Origin: Fen-1254 sp963778945
Lineage (GTDB): Bacteria > Bacteroidota > Ignavibacteria > UBA10030
Reading direction: 5' to 3'
DNA: 64,000 bases
NCBI GenBank assembly: GCA_963778945.1
Contig: CAVZWL010000025.1
Coordinates: 52,518-116,517 of the forward strand
The first letter of the stretch is position 1, and each line of letters opens with the position of its first letter. The notes beneath the pieces were generated by a model. The model ran no database searches, was not told the origin of the DNA, and saw nothing but the letters and a program-made list of their open reading frames with translations. Shown here piece by piece: positions 56,050 through 64,000 of this stretch. The translations under genes were made by a program, and so were the position numbers.

Positions 56050-57388
56050 ATGAGCACAACCGTAACACTCGGCGATAAGGAATATTTTCCACAGGTCGGA
56101 AAAATTTCCTATGAAGGGCCCGGTATCAAAAAATCCCCTGGCCTTCAAGTATTATGATGAGAACAAAGTCGTGGCGGGCAAAACATTGAAAGACCACTTC
56201 CGCTTTGCGGTTGCCTATTGGCACTCATTCTGCGGAACCGGCAATGACCCGTTCGGAGGCGGCACGAGAAATTTTCCGTGGGATGATCCCTCAGACCCTC
56301 TCCGCAGCGGAAAAGCAAAAATGGATGCTGCATTCGAATTTATTACAAAGCTCGGAACTCCATTCTATTGCTTTCACGATTTCGATCTGGTCAGTGAAGG
56401 AACAACTCATTCCGAGAATCAGAAAAACGTCTGTCTGCAATGGTTGACTATGCAAAAGAAAAACAAAAAGCATCGGGTGTAAAACTTCTCTGGGGCACGG
56501 CCAATCTTTTTTCTCATCCGCGCTATATGAACGGATCCGGAACAAATCCGGATTTTGCCGTCGTTGCCCATGCAGCAGCACAATTAAAAGGCGCTCTGGA
56601 TGCCACGATCTCTCTCGGCGGTTCGAACTATGTTTTTTGGGGAGGCCGTGAAGGTTATATGACTCTTTTAAATACGAATATGAAACGCGAGCGGGAACAC
56701 ATGGCGCTGCTCCTTACACTGGCTCGTGATTATGCGCGGAAACAGGGATTTCAAGGAACATTTCTCATTGAACCAAAACCGATGGAACCGATGAAGCACC
56801 AATATGATTTCGATGCTGCAACGGTTATCGGATTCCTGCGCGAATTTAATTTGCAGGATGATTTTAAATTGAATATCGAAGTCAATCATGCCACGCTGGC
56901 AAATCATACTTTCCAGCATGAGCTCCAGGCAGCCGCTGACAGCGGATTCCTCGGGAGCATCGATGCAAACAGAGGGGATAGTCAAAATGGCTGGGACACG
57001 GATCAATTTCCGATGGATGTTTTTGAACTTGCACAGGCGATGCTTGTCATTCCTGCAAGCAGGCGGATTAACTTCAGGGGGAATCAATTTCGATGCAAAA
57101 CTTCGCCGGAACTCGACCGATCCTGAAGATCTTTTCATCGCTCATATTGCCGGAATGGATACCATTTCACGGGCGCTGCTTATTGCCGACGATATCCGCG
57201 AAAAATCCCTTTATGCAAAGCTCCGCACACAGAGATATGCGTCATTTGACAGCGGCAACGGCGCGGCATTCGAGCGGGGAAAACTGACTCTGGAAGACCT
57301 GCGTGCAATTGCAATAGAGAACGGCGAACCAAAACAGATCAGCGGAAAACAGGAATTGTTTGAAACATTCATCAACGACTATATTTAA
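56050..57388 (+). CDS. xylA: Xylose isomerase (three frame breaks)
   Basis: Reconstructed length is about 445 residues, as in class II xylose isomerases. Marks in order: DKEYFPQVGKISYEGP, NPLAFKYYDENKVVAGKTLK, catalytic His in CFHDFDLV, KLLWGTANLFSHPRYMNG, WGGREGYMTLLNTNMKRE, LIEPKPMEPMKHQYDFD (metal-binding Glu), NIEVNHATLANHTFQHEL, DANRGDSQNGWDTDQFP, LQAGGLTSGGINFDAKLRRN and HIAGMDTISRAL. The frame changes near 56125, 56430 and 57055: one extra base at GGGCCCGG, probably one missing A in CAGAAAAAC, and one extra T at GTCATTCCTG. All metal ligands and the catalytic His are kept, so the true gene is very probably intact. It follows xylB by 4 bases. Confidence 0.93.
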
Positions 57389-57472
57389 GAACTGAAAGAG
57401 CTGTCAAAATAATAAAAACAAATATAATCATTTGAATCATTATCTAAAACACTTATTGAGAAAGGGCGTCGT

Positions 57473-59098
57473 ATGAATTTTCTTGGTGTTATCGATTGGG
57501 CTGTTGTCGGCATTTATTTTCTGCTTATCGGCGGCATTTCCGTATGGTCGATCAGAAGAAAAAAAGATTCTCCGACCGATTATTTTCTCGCGAACAGAAA
57601 CCTGGGCTGGTTTGTCATCGGAGCTTCCATTCTTGCATCCAATGTCGGTTCGGAACATATTGTCGGATTGGCCGGGACCGGGGCAAAATCCGGCCTGGCG
57701 ATGGGACACTATGAACTCCATTCATGGATCGTCTTGATGCTGGGATGGGTGTTCGTCCCGTTCTATATGCGGAGCAAAGTATTTACGATGCCGGAATTTT
57801 TGGAACGCCGGTACAACAGCAAGACCCGATGGCTGCTTTCCATCGTGCAATTACTGAGTTATGTGATTGCAAAAGTCTCCGTTACAATATACGCCGGCGC
57901 TGTTGTGTTTAACTCGTTTTTAGGAGTGGATTTCTGGACCGGAGCGATTGTCCTTATCGTCATAACGGGACTCTACACAATTTTCGGCGGACTTCATGCC
58001 GTTATGTATACGGAGGCGCTTCAAGCAATCGTCCTTCTCGGCGGTTCGATCGTTCTTACGATTTCAGGCCTCATACAAATCGGAGGATGGAATAATCTTA
58101 TGGGTGCGGTCTCCAAGGATCACCTGAACATGTTTCTCCCGCTCTCGGATCCGAATTTTCCATGGCTGGGAATTCTTTTCGCTTCTCCGATTGTCGGCAT
58201 CTGGTACTGGTGCACGGATCAGCACATCGTGCAGCGCTGCCTGGCTGGCCGCAACGAACAGCAGGCACGAAGAGGAACGATCTTTGCCGCATACTTGAAA
58301 CTCCTTCCATTCTTTATTTTTTTAATCCCCGGACTTATGGCGTATGCTCTGGCAAGTACCGGAAAAATTCAACTCGCTAATGCCGATCAGGCATTTCCCA
58401 CGCTCGTCAAAACTCTTTTGCCGGTAGGAATACGCGGTCTTCTGGCCGGCGGAATTCTCGCAGCACTCATGAGTTCCCTTGCCGCAGTCTACAATGCTTG
58501 CTCCACGCTGTTTACACTGGATATTTATCGAAAAATCAAACCGCAAACCACCGACAAGGAATTAGTCAAAATAGGCCGCATTACGACTGCAGTTGTCGTT
58601 ATTCTCGGTATGGCATGGATACCGGTTATGCGGGGGATCTCCGATACTCTCTATCAGTACCTGCAGAGCGTTCAATCCTATCTTGCCCCGCCGATTGCCG
58701 CTGTTTTTCTTCTGGGTGTTTTTTCAAAACGTATCAACGGCAAGGGAGCTATAACCACGATGGTCGTCGGATTCTTTATCGGGGTTCTTCGTATCGTTCT
58801 TGAATTGACAAAAAACCATCTCAGCGGGATATTGTATACTTTCGCGACAGTTAATTTTCTCTATTTTTGCATTTTCCTTTTTGTTTTTTCCGTCGCCCTG
58901 CTGATCGTCGTCAGCCTCTCATCGGAAAAGCCGTCCGAGGCACAGTTGAACGGTTTGACGTATGCAACAACAGTCGCAGAAGACAAAGCGACATCCCGCG
59001 CAAGCTGGAACATAACGGATGTCATTCTTTCGGCAATCGTTGTCGTTATTATTGTGTGCGTATTCCTGTACTTCTCGCCGTTCGGCATCGCAGGTTAG
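57473..59098 (+). CDS. Sodium:solute symporter (SGLT-like), probable xylose/sugar importer
   Basis: This is an intact 541-residue SSS transporter with about 14 helices. Marks: DWAVVGIYFLLIGGISVWSI, DYFLANRNLGWFVIGASILA, SNVGSEHIVGLAGTGAKSGL, FTMPEFLERRYNSKTRWLL, GLYTIFGGLHAVMYTEALQA, WYWCTDQHIVQRCLAGRNEQ, and GGILAALMSSLAAVYNACST near the second sodium site. These residues are characteristic of the SGLT branch that carries sugars with Na+. Position directly after xylB-xylA points to xylose or a related pentose as cargo. It replaces the SusC/SusD systems usual in Bacteroidota polysaccharide loci, at least within this window. Confidence 0.93.
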   Translation: MNFLGVIDWAVVGIYFLLIGGISVWSIRRKKDSPTDYFLANRNLGWFVIGASILASNVGSEHIVGLAGTGAKSGLAMGHYELHSWIVLMLGWVFVPFYMRSKVFTMPEFLERRYNSKTRWLLSIVQLLSYVIAKVSVTIYAGAVVFNSFLGVDFWTGAIVLIVITGLYTIFGGLHAVMYTEALQAIVLLGGSIVLTISGLIQIGGWNNLMGAVSKDHLNMFLPLSDPNFPWLGILFASPIVGIWYWCTDQHIVQRCLAGRNEQQARRGTIFAAYLKLLPFFIFLIPGLMAYALASTGKIQLANADQAFPTLVKTLLPVGIRGLLAGGILAALMSSLAAVYNACSTLFTLDIYRKIKPQTTDKELVKIGRITTAVVVILGMAWIPVMRGISDTLYQYLQSVQSYLAPPIAAVFLLGVFSKRINGKGAITTMVVGFFIGVLRIVLELTKNHLSGILYTFATVNFLYFCIFLFVFSVALLIVVSLSSEKPSEAQLNGLTYATTVAEDKATSRASWNITDVILSAIVVVIIVCVFLYFSPFGIAG

Positions 59099-59114
59099 AA
59101 GGAATGAAGTTTGA

Positions 59115-59145
59115 CCTCAGCGAAACATTGAATGTTTCGCTGAGG
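59115..59145 (+). repeat. Perfect 15-bp hairpin after the symporter gene
   Basis: CCTCAGCGAAACATT (59115-59129) and AATGTTTCGCTGAGG (59131-59145) pair perfectly with a one-base centre. As with the hairpin at 53069, no T run follows. Confidence 0.75.
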
Positions 59146-59183
59146 CGGTCGATAGCGTAATCCATACAACATGAAAGCAAGCA

Positions 59184-62007
59184 ATGAAAAATACTATATT
59201 TTGTTTTTTCTGTGCGGCACTTCTTGCAAACTGCTATCAGGTATCGTTATGCAACGAGGCTGTACGACATATTCAAAACGGCGTTCAGATCGAGACTGCC
59301 GCTTATCGTATGAGTGTTCAGTTTTATTCAGATCATACTGTTCGCATCCTTAAATGGCTGCCGGAAGCATTGCCGGATTCGACAAGTCTGGTGGTGATTC
59401 AAAAAGAGCTGCCGAACATAAATCTTCATGTGGAAGAAAATGATACGGCCGTTCTACTGAGATCGGATAAATTGCAGCTTAAAATTTCAAAGGCCGACGG
59501 CATTGTCGAATTCCTGACCATCGATAAAAAAACAATCCTCAAAGAACACGCAAAAGCAGTCATAAGTCCGGCCGATATAAAAAACGAAAAAGCGTACAGC
59601 ATCAAACAAGTGTTTGAATTAACGCCTGATGAAGGAATTTACGGACTTGGCCAGCATCAATACGGCTATATGAATTATCGCGGACACACTGTTAAACTCG
59701 TGCAGGCCAATACCGATGCCGTAACTCCCTTTCTTGTTTCTACGATGAACTACGGAATCTTGTGGGATAATTATTCAAAGACTATTTTCACCGACAACAA
59801 AAATGAAACTTCACTCTGGTCGGACGTCGCGAATTGCATAGACTATTACTTCATATACGGAAAGACAATGGACAGCGTCATTGCCGGCTACAGAAATCTT
59901 ACCGGCCAGGCGCCTATGTACGGCAAATGGGCATATGGATACTGGCAAAGCAAAGAACATTATGCAAGCCAGGGATGAATTGCTCGGCGTTGCGAATGAG
60001 TATCGCAAACGTCAAATTCCTATCGATAATATCGTTCAGGATTGGGACTACTGGAATGGCTCAGAAAACTGGAGTCAATTGTTTTTCGATGAAAAGCTGT
60101 ATCCAAATCCTAAAGAAATGATAGATCGTCTTCATGAGAAAAATTTCCATATCATGATTTCAGTCTGGCCCGGATTGGGCCCGAATACTCCGGTCTACAA
60201 AGAAATGCAGCAAAAAGGTTTTCTCTACAAGCCGGTCGGCTGGGCAGGTTTTAAATATTACGATGCATACAATCCTGCGGCTAACGATCTCTACTGGAAG
60301 TATATGAAAAAAGGATTGTTTTCCAAGGGTATCGATGCCTGGTGGTTCGATTCGACGGAACCGGATCTTATTAATGCCAGTTACCAAAGAATCGACGGAA
60401 TATGAACTGAAACGAATGGACAATAATTATCTCGGTTCCTTTGCCAGATATCTCAATCCCTATTCCCTTCTCATCACGGAAGCAGTCTATAAGAACCTGC
60501 GCAAAGCAACAGATCAGAAGCGCGTGTACATACTTACGCGATCCACTTTTGCCGGTCAGCAGCGGGCTGCAGCAACGACATGGTCGGGCGATATCGGCGC
60601 AAACTGGAGCATTTATAAAAATCAAATATCCGCCGGATTGAACCACAGCATGGCCGGCATTCCGTACTGGACATTCGATATCGGCGCATTTGTCCTGGGA
60701 AGTTACGGAGGCGTCTTCTCTCACGGAGGCAAAGATCCTGCTTATCAGGAATTATATACGCGAATGTTTCAATTCGGCTCATTCTGTCCGATCTTCAGGT
60801 CGCACGGTTCGGAAACTCCGCGCGAGATCTGGGAATTCGGAGATTTTACACCTGTTCTCGTGAAATTTGATAATCTCCGGTACCGTCTGATCCCCTATAT
60901 TTATTCGCTGGCACATCAGGTAACGGAGAACGGATACACCATCATGCGCGGTTTGCCGATGGATTTTGAAAATGACAAAGCTGCATATTCCATCGATGAT
61001 CAATTCATGTTCGGCCCGGCGCTGATGGTATGCCCCGTGACCGAATATATGCTTCACCGTCCGCCCGAGCAAAGCATTCCCGTCACTGCCGAACATTTCA
61101 GAACAAACGACGGCAAACCGGGATTGCATGCATGGTACTATAACGACGCCCATTATAAAAACTTGACGCTCGAAAAAATCGATTCCACGATAGATGTGTA
61201 CTGGTATGATCATGGTCGTCCCGATTATGTTACCGATTCGACGTTGTCTATCCGCTGGGAAGGAAAACTTATTCCGACAGAAACAGGAAAACATCAATTC
61301 CATATTAAATGCTTCGGACCCAAGCACATTTTCCTAGACGGCAAAGAACTGCCTTTTGTCTATACAAGCGTTGAAGTGTATACCGATTCAGTAGAATTGA
61401 CGGCAGGGAAAGAATATAAATTTGCTTTAGAAACAGAAAATCTGACCAGCGGCGCTTTAAGAGTTTTGCTCTATTGGAAAACACCGTCAATTTTGGCAAA
61501 GGAACAAATGGTCGAAACCAAAGAGCAAACACGAAAAGTATATTTACCCGCAGATCACCAATGGTACGATTTCTGGACGGGTGAAATTCTGGCAGGCGGC
61601 CAGACCATTGTCTCGGCGGCGCCTATAGATAAAATACCTTTGCTCGTAAAAGCAGGGTCTATCATACCGATGGGACCATTCATTCAATATGCCGCCGAGA
61701 AACCCTCCGCCCCGATTGAAGTGCGCATTTATCCCGGCGCTGACGGGACGCTTTACTCTCTATGAAGATGAAAACGACAATTACAATTATGAAAAAGGGA
61801 TTTTCTCGACAATCTCATTTTGATGGAACGATGCAAAACGGCAGTTAACCATCGGCAAGCGGCAAGGGATCTTATCCCGGCATGCCCGAGGAACGAATAT
61901 TTCAAATTGTCATTGTAAAGAAAAACAACGGGAACGGAATAGAACCGAGCGGAACACCGAATAAAACTCTTCCCTATCAAGGCAGTGAACAGCTCATACA
62001 ATTTTAA
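59184..62007 (+). CDS. Exported GH31 alpha-glycosidase (alpha-xylosidase type) with PA14-like domain (frame broken)
   Basis: The reconstructed protein is about 940 residues. It has a signal peptide (residues about 1-23), a galactose mutarotase-like N-terminal domain (DEGIYGLGQHQYGYMNYRGH, VSTMNYGILWDNYSKT), then the GH31 barrel. The nucleophile Asp is in DAWWFDSTEPD (codon 60349-60351) and the acid/base Asp in WSGDIGANW (codon 60590-60592). PYWTFDIGAFVLG and FCPIFRSHGSETPREIW are family marks. A PA14-like domain lies after the barrel (SIRWEGKLIPTETGKHQFHI, FLDGKELPF), before the C-terminal WYDFWTGEILAGGQTI domain. Frames change near 59945, 60390, 61745 and at two points after 61820. The STEPD pocket fits alpha-xylosidases acting on xyloglucan. 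It follows the symporter. Confidence 0.88.
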
Positions 62008-62085
62008 CGGAATGCTTGCAATGTTGTAAATGGAAATTATTCCATAGTTTCGAGGTAATAACACAGCGTGGTATTCAAAGATTCA

Positions 62086-62192
62086 ATAATCCTCCTCTCT
62101 CGCAGAGGATCCCCCTTTTGTTTAAAAGGGGGATAAAGGGGGATTGATAACTGAATAAAAATAACTGTTTTAAAATAGGCTGAGCAGTTACG
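62086..62192. repeat. Dispersed intergenic repeat of about 100 bp, copy 2
   Basis: CAATAATCCTCCTCTCTCGC, then ATCCCCCTTTTGTTTAAAAG and GGGGATAAAGGGGGATTG, and a tail ending GGCTGAGCAGTTACG. The core and the tail both match copy 1 at 50371-50470. It ends 17 bases before the start of the GH13 gene, so it occupies the whole promoter region. Confidence 0.85.
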
Positions 62193-62209
62193 TTTTAAGG
62201 AGAATAAAT

Positions 62210-63913
62210 ATGCGTGCAGGACGAATAATGGCCGGGATATTATTAGCGGCAGGGATGTCGATTATCCACGGACAGCAAATGGAAATTACCGGAAAATGCA
62301 CTATTCCGGATTCTCCTGAATGGGTGCATCATGCAGTCTTTTACCAGATCTATCCTCAAACCTATTATGATTCAAACGGCGACGGCATCGGCGATCTGAA
62401 CGGCATCATTCAAAAGCTGGATTACATAAAAAGTCTCGGTGTTACAGCAATATGGCTTAATCCGTTTTTTGATTCGCCCTTCCATGATGCGGGATACGAT
62501 ATTCGGGACTATTACAAGGTAGCGCCCCGGTACGGAACCAATGAAGATGCAAAACGGCTCTTTCAAGAGGCGCACAAACGCGGACTTAAGGTAATTTTCG
62601 ACTACGTTATTTCGTACACAGCCATCGATAATCCGTGGTTCGTCGAATCATGCAAACAACAGCCGAATAAATATTCAAACTGGTATGTATGGAATGACAA
62701 TGTATGGAAGACGGAGGAGGGCGAATTGGCCGGCCGTTTTATCCATGGCTATGGACAAAGGAACGGGAATTTCATGTTTAACTTTTTCTGGTCGGAGCCG
62801 GCGCTGAATTTCGGTTTCGGCAAACCCGATCCGGCGAAGCCGTGGCAGCTGCCGGTCAATCATCCCGATGTTCTTGCTTTGCGTGAAGAATTGAAAAAGA
62901 TTTTTTGCTTCTGGATGGACATGGGCGCAGACGGTATACGCGCCGACATGGCGGGCGCCTTGGTAAAGGGTACCGATGTAAGCGGCGGCACGAAAGATTT
63001 TTGGAAAGAGATCCGCGGAATCGTCAAAGAAAAATATCCGCAGGCATTTATGGTATCCGAATGGTCGTACCCGAAAGATGCACTCGATGCATTCCATGCC
63101 GATTTTTTCCATTGGTTCGACGGATATAACGATCTTACGCAGAAAGAAAGCTGGCGCATTTTGAACGGTGTGTCCGAAGGACACAGTTTTTTTGATAAAG
63201 AAGGAAAAGGCAATATTGCTTACTTCCTTTCGAAATACATGGAACAGTACAACGAAACAAAATCCAAAGGATATATCATACTGCCGCTCGGCAATCATGA
63301 CAACGCCCGAATGAACGTAAAACGCAGCACCGATGATCTTGAGCTGATTATGGTTTTCGGAATGACGATGCCGGGCGTACCATTCCTTTATTACGGAAAT
63401 GAAATCGGCATGAGCCAGTTGTATGATATGCCTCAAATCGAAGGCGCGTACCAGCCCCGCGCGGGCGCACGCACGCCTATGCAATGGACATCCGGTAAAA
63501 ACCGCGGATTTTCCACGGCCGATTTTTCCCGGCTCTATCTGCCTGTCGATACCAGCAGCGATGCGCCGAACGTCGAGACTGAACAAAAAGACCCGGCTTC
63601 GCTGTTGAACCGCGTAAAAAAACTCATATCATTGAAACAGACGGAACCGGCTCTGGCCGCTTATGCTGAATTTATTCCGCTTTATGCAAAAGAAAATACA
63701 TATCCTTTTGTCTATGCCAGAGCTAACGGAAAAGATGTCCTGCTTATTATTATTAATCCGTCTGAAAAAGCGGCAGCGGCAGAATTTCAAATGAGCGTGC
63801 CTTACACAAAACTGAAATTACTCGCCGGCAAGGAAATCCACATAAGCAAGAAAGGCACGACGGTAAGTTTAAATGCGCCCGGAATATCCTATGCGGTGTA
63901 TAAAATGAATTGA
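62210..63913 (+). CDS. Exported GH13 alpha-amylase family enzyme with altered region I
   Basis: This is an intact 567-residue protein with a signal peptide (MRAGRIMAGILLAAGMSIIHG). The barrel opens AVFYQIYPQTYYDSNGDGIG with DLNGIIQKLDYIKSLGVTAI. Catalytic residues are present: nucleophile Asp246 in GIRADMAG, acid/base Glu284 in MVSEWSYP, and the His364-Asp365 pair in LGNHDNARM. Region I, normally DxxxNH, reads DYVISY at 131-136, so the usual subsite Asn-His is Ser-Tyr. The end carries the ARTPMQWTSGKNRGFS segment typical of oligo-alpha-glucosidases and trehalose synthase-like enzymes. It should cut alpha-glucans or alpha-glucosides outside the cytoplasm. TTAAGGAGAATAAAT precedes the ATG. Confidence 0.9.
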   Translation: MRAGRIMAGILLAAGMSIIHGQQMEITGKCTIPDSPEWVHHAVFYQIYPQTYYDSNGDGIGDLNGIIQKLDYIKSLGVTAIWLNPFFDSPFHDAGYDIRDYYKVAPRYGTNEDAKRLFQEAHKRGLKVIFDYVISYTAIDNPWFVESCKQQPNKYSNWYVWNDNVWKTEEGELAGRFIHGYGQRNGNFMFNFFWSEPALNFGFGKPDPAKPWQLPVNHPDVLALREELKKIFCFWMDMGADGIRADMAGALVKGTDVSGGTKDFWKEIRGIVKEKYPQAFMVSEWSYPKDALDAFHADFFHWFDGYNDLTQKESWRILNGVSEGHSFFDKEGKGNIAYFLSKYMEQYNETKSKGYIILPLGNHDNARMNVKRSTDDLELIMVFGMTMPGVPFLYYGNEIGMSQLYDMPQIEGAYQPRAGARTPMQWTSGKNRGFSTADFSRLYLPVDTSSDAPNVETEQKDPASLLNRVKKLISLKQTEPALAAYAEFIPLYAKENTYPFVYARANGKDVLLIIINPSEKAAAAEFQMSVPYTKLKLLAGKEIHISKKGTTVSLNAPGISYAVYKMN

Positions 63914-63915
63914 AC

Positions 63916-63936
63916 GCCGGTTTCGTCATCACCGGC
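63916..63936. repeat. Small hairpin after the GH13 gene
   Basis: GCCGGT (63916-63921) and ACCGGC (63931-63936) pair around a 9-base loop just after the stop. A T run (TTTTTT) follows only 15 bases later, so termination is uncertain. Confidence 0.4.
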
Positions 63937-63970
63937 TCCATGGATAGAGATTTTTTAAAAAGAAGGAATT

Positions 63971-64000
63971 ATGGTAGGACAAACATTCCTGAGTCCACTC
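63971..64000 (+). CDS. Start of a gene cut by the window end
   Basis: An ATG at 63971 is preceded by AAAAGAAGGAATT, a clear ribosome binding site, and opens MVGQTFLSPL before the window ends. Too little is present to name it. It is co-directional with the GH13 gene, 57 bases after its stop, and is probably part of the same locus. Confidence 0.5.
   Translation, partial: MVGQTFLSPL

Noticed and set aside
56110..57130. Programmed ribosomal frameshifting in xylA
   Set aside because: The three junctions differ in direction and context, no slippery heptamer or downstream structure is common to them, and xylose isomerases are not known to be recoded.
62675..63586. 303-codon open frame antisense to the GH13 gene
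   Set aside because: Shadow of a conserved catalytic barrel, with Cys/His/Arg-rich composition typical of antisense frames.

Overview
The window looks like chromosome from a Gram-negative member of the Bacteroidota/Chlorobiota/Ignavibacteria radiation. The main evidence is two secreted proteins ending in a type IX secretion sorting domain (the QNYPNPFNP start motif), many signal-peptide proteins and outer-membrane barrels, a propeller/Y_Y_Y sensor kinase, and LytS/LytTR signalling. No rRNA, tRNA, CRISPR array or complete insertion sequence was seen. The taxonomic call is inference from these families only.

Layout. 0-2.1 kb: a decayed NUC1 nuclease fragment abutting a GLUG-repeat T9SS protein. 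2.6-4.6 kb: a lone clan GH-A glycosidase. 4.6-6.7 kb: a minus-strand set (HbpS/GlcG-like, two SRPBCC, DoxX-like). 7.3-15.7 kb: a large lipoprotein, an outer-membrane barrel, a 1206-residue propeller histidine kinase and a CE15 esterase. 16-20 kb: a DUF3857/transglutaminase TPR protein. 20-21.3 kb: inverted repeats and a MazEF-type toxin-antitoxin pair. 21.9-26.5 kb: secreted PIG-L deacetylase, a 52-residue membrane protein and a sodium:solute symporter. 26.5-34.7 kb: DUF2911 protein, barrel, serine hydrolase, TonB/PPIase lipoprotein, T9SS propeller, exported nitroreductase and a LytS/LytTR pair. 35-45.6 kb: prfC, a GH2, a GT39-like enzyme, a TPR protein, CstA, a second nitroreductase and an SDR. 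46-64 kb: a plus-strand pentose/glycan catabolic locus: GH3, GH51-PA14, GH2, LacI regulator, xylulokinase, xylose isomerase, symporter, GH31 and GH13.

How the genes work together. The 46-64 kb block forms a coherent pathway. Exported glycosidases would release xylose, arabinose, galactose and glucose from hemicellulose side chains and oligosaccharides. A sodium symporter would import sugar, and XylA and XylB would convert xylose to xylulose 5-phosphate under a LacI-type regulator. No SusC/SusD pair is present in the window. The CE15 esterase, the extra GH2 and the GH-A enzyme fit the same plant-polysaccharide lifestyle.

Sequence quality. From 16 kb onward at least 16 genes are broken by single-base frame changes while protein similarity continues in another frame. 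Most junctions I checked by hand look like one extra base. I read these as residual sequencing or assembly indels, not decay, and annotate each such gene over its full reconstructed span.
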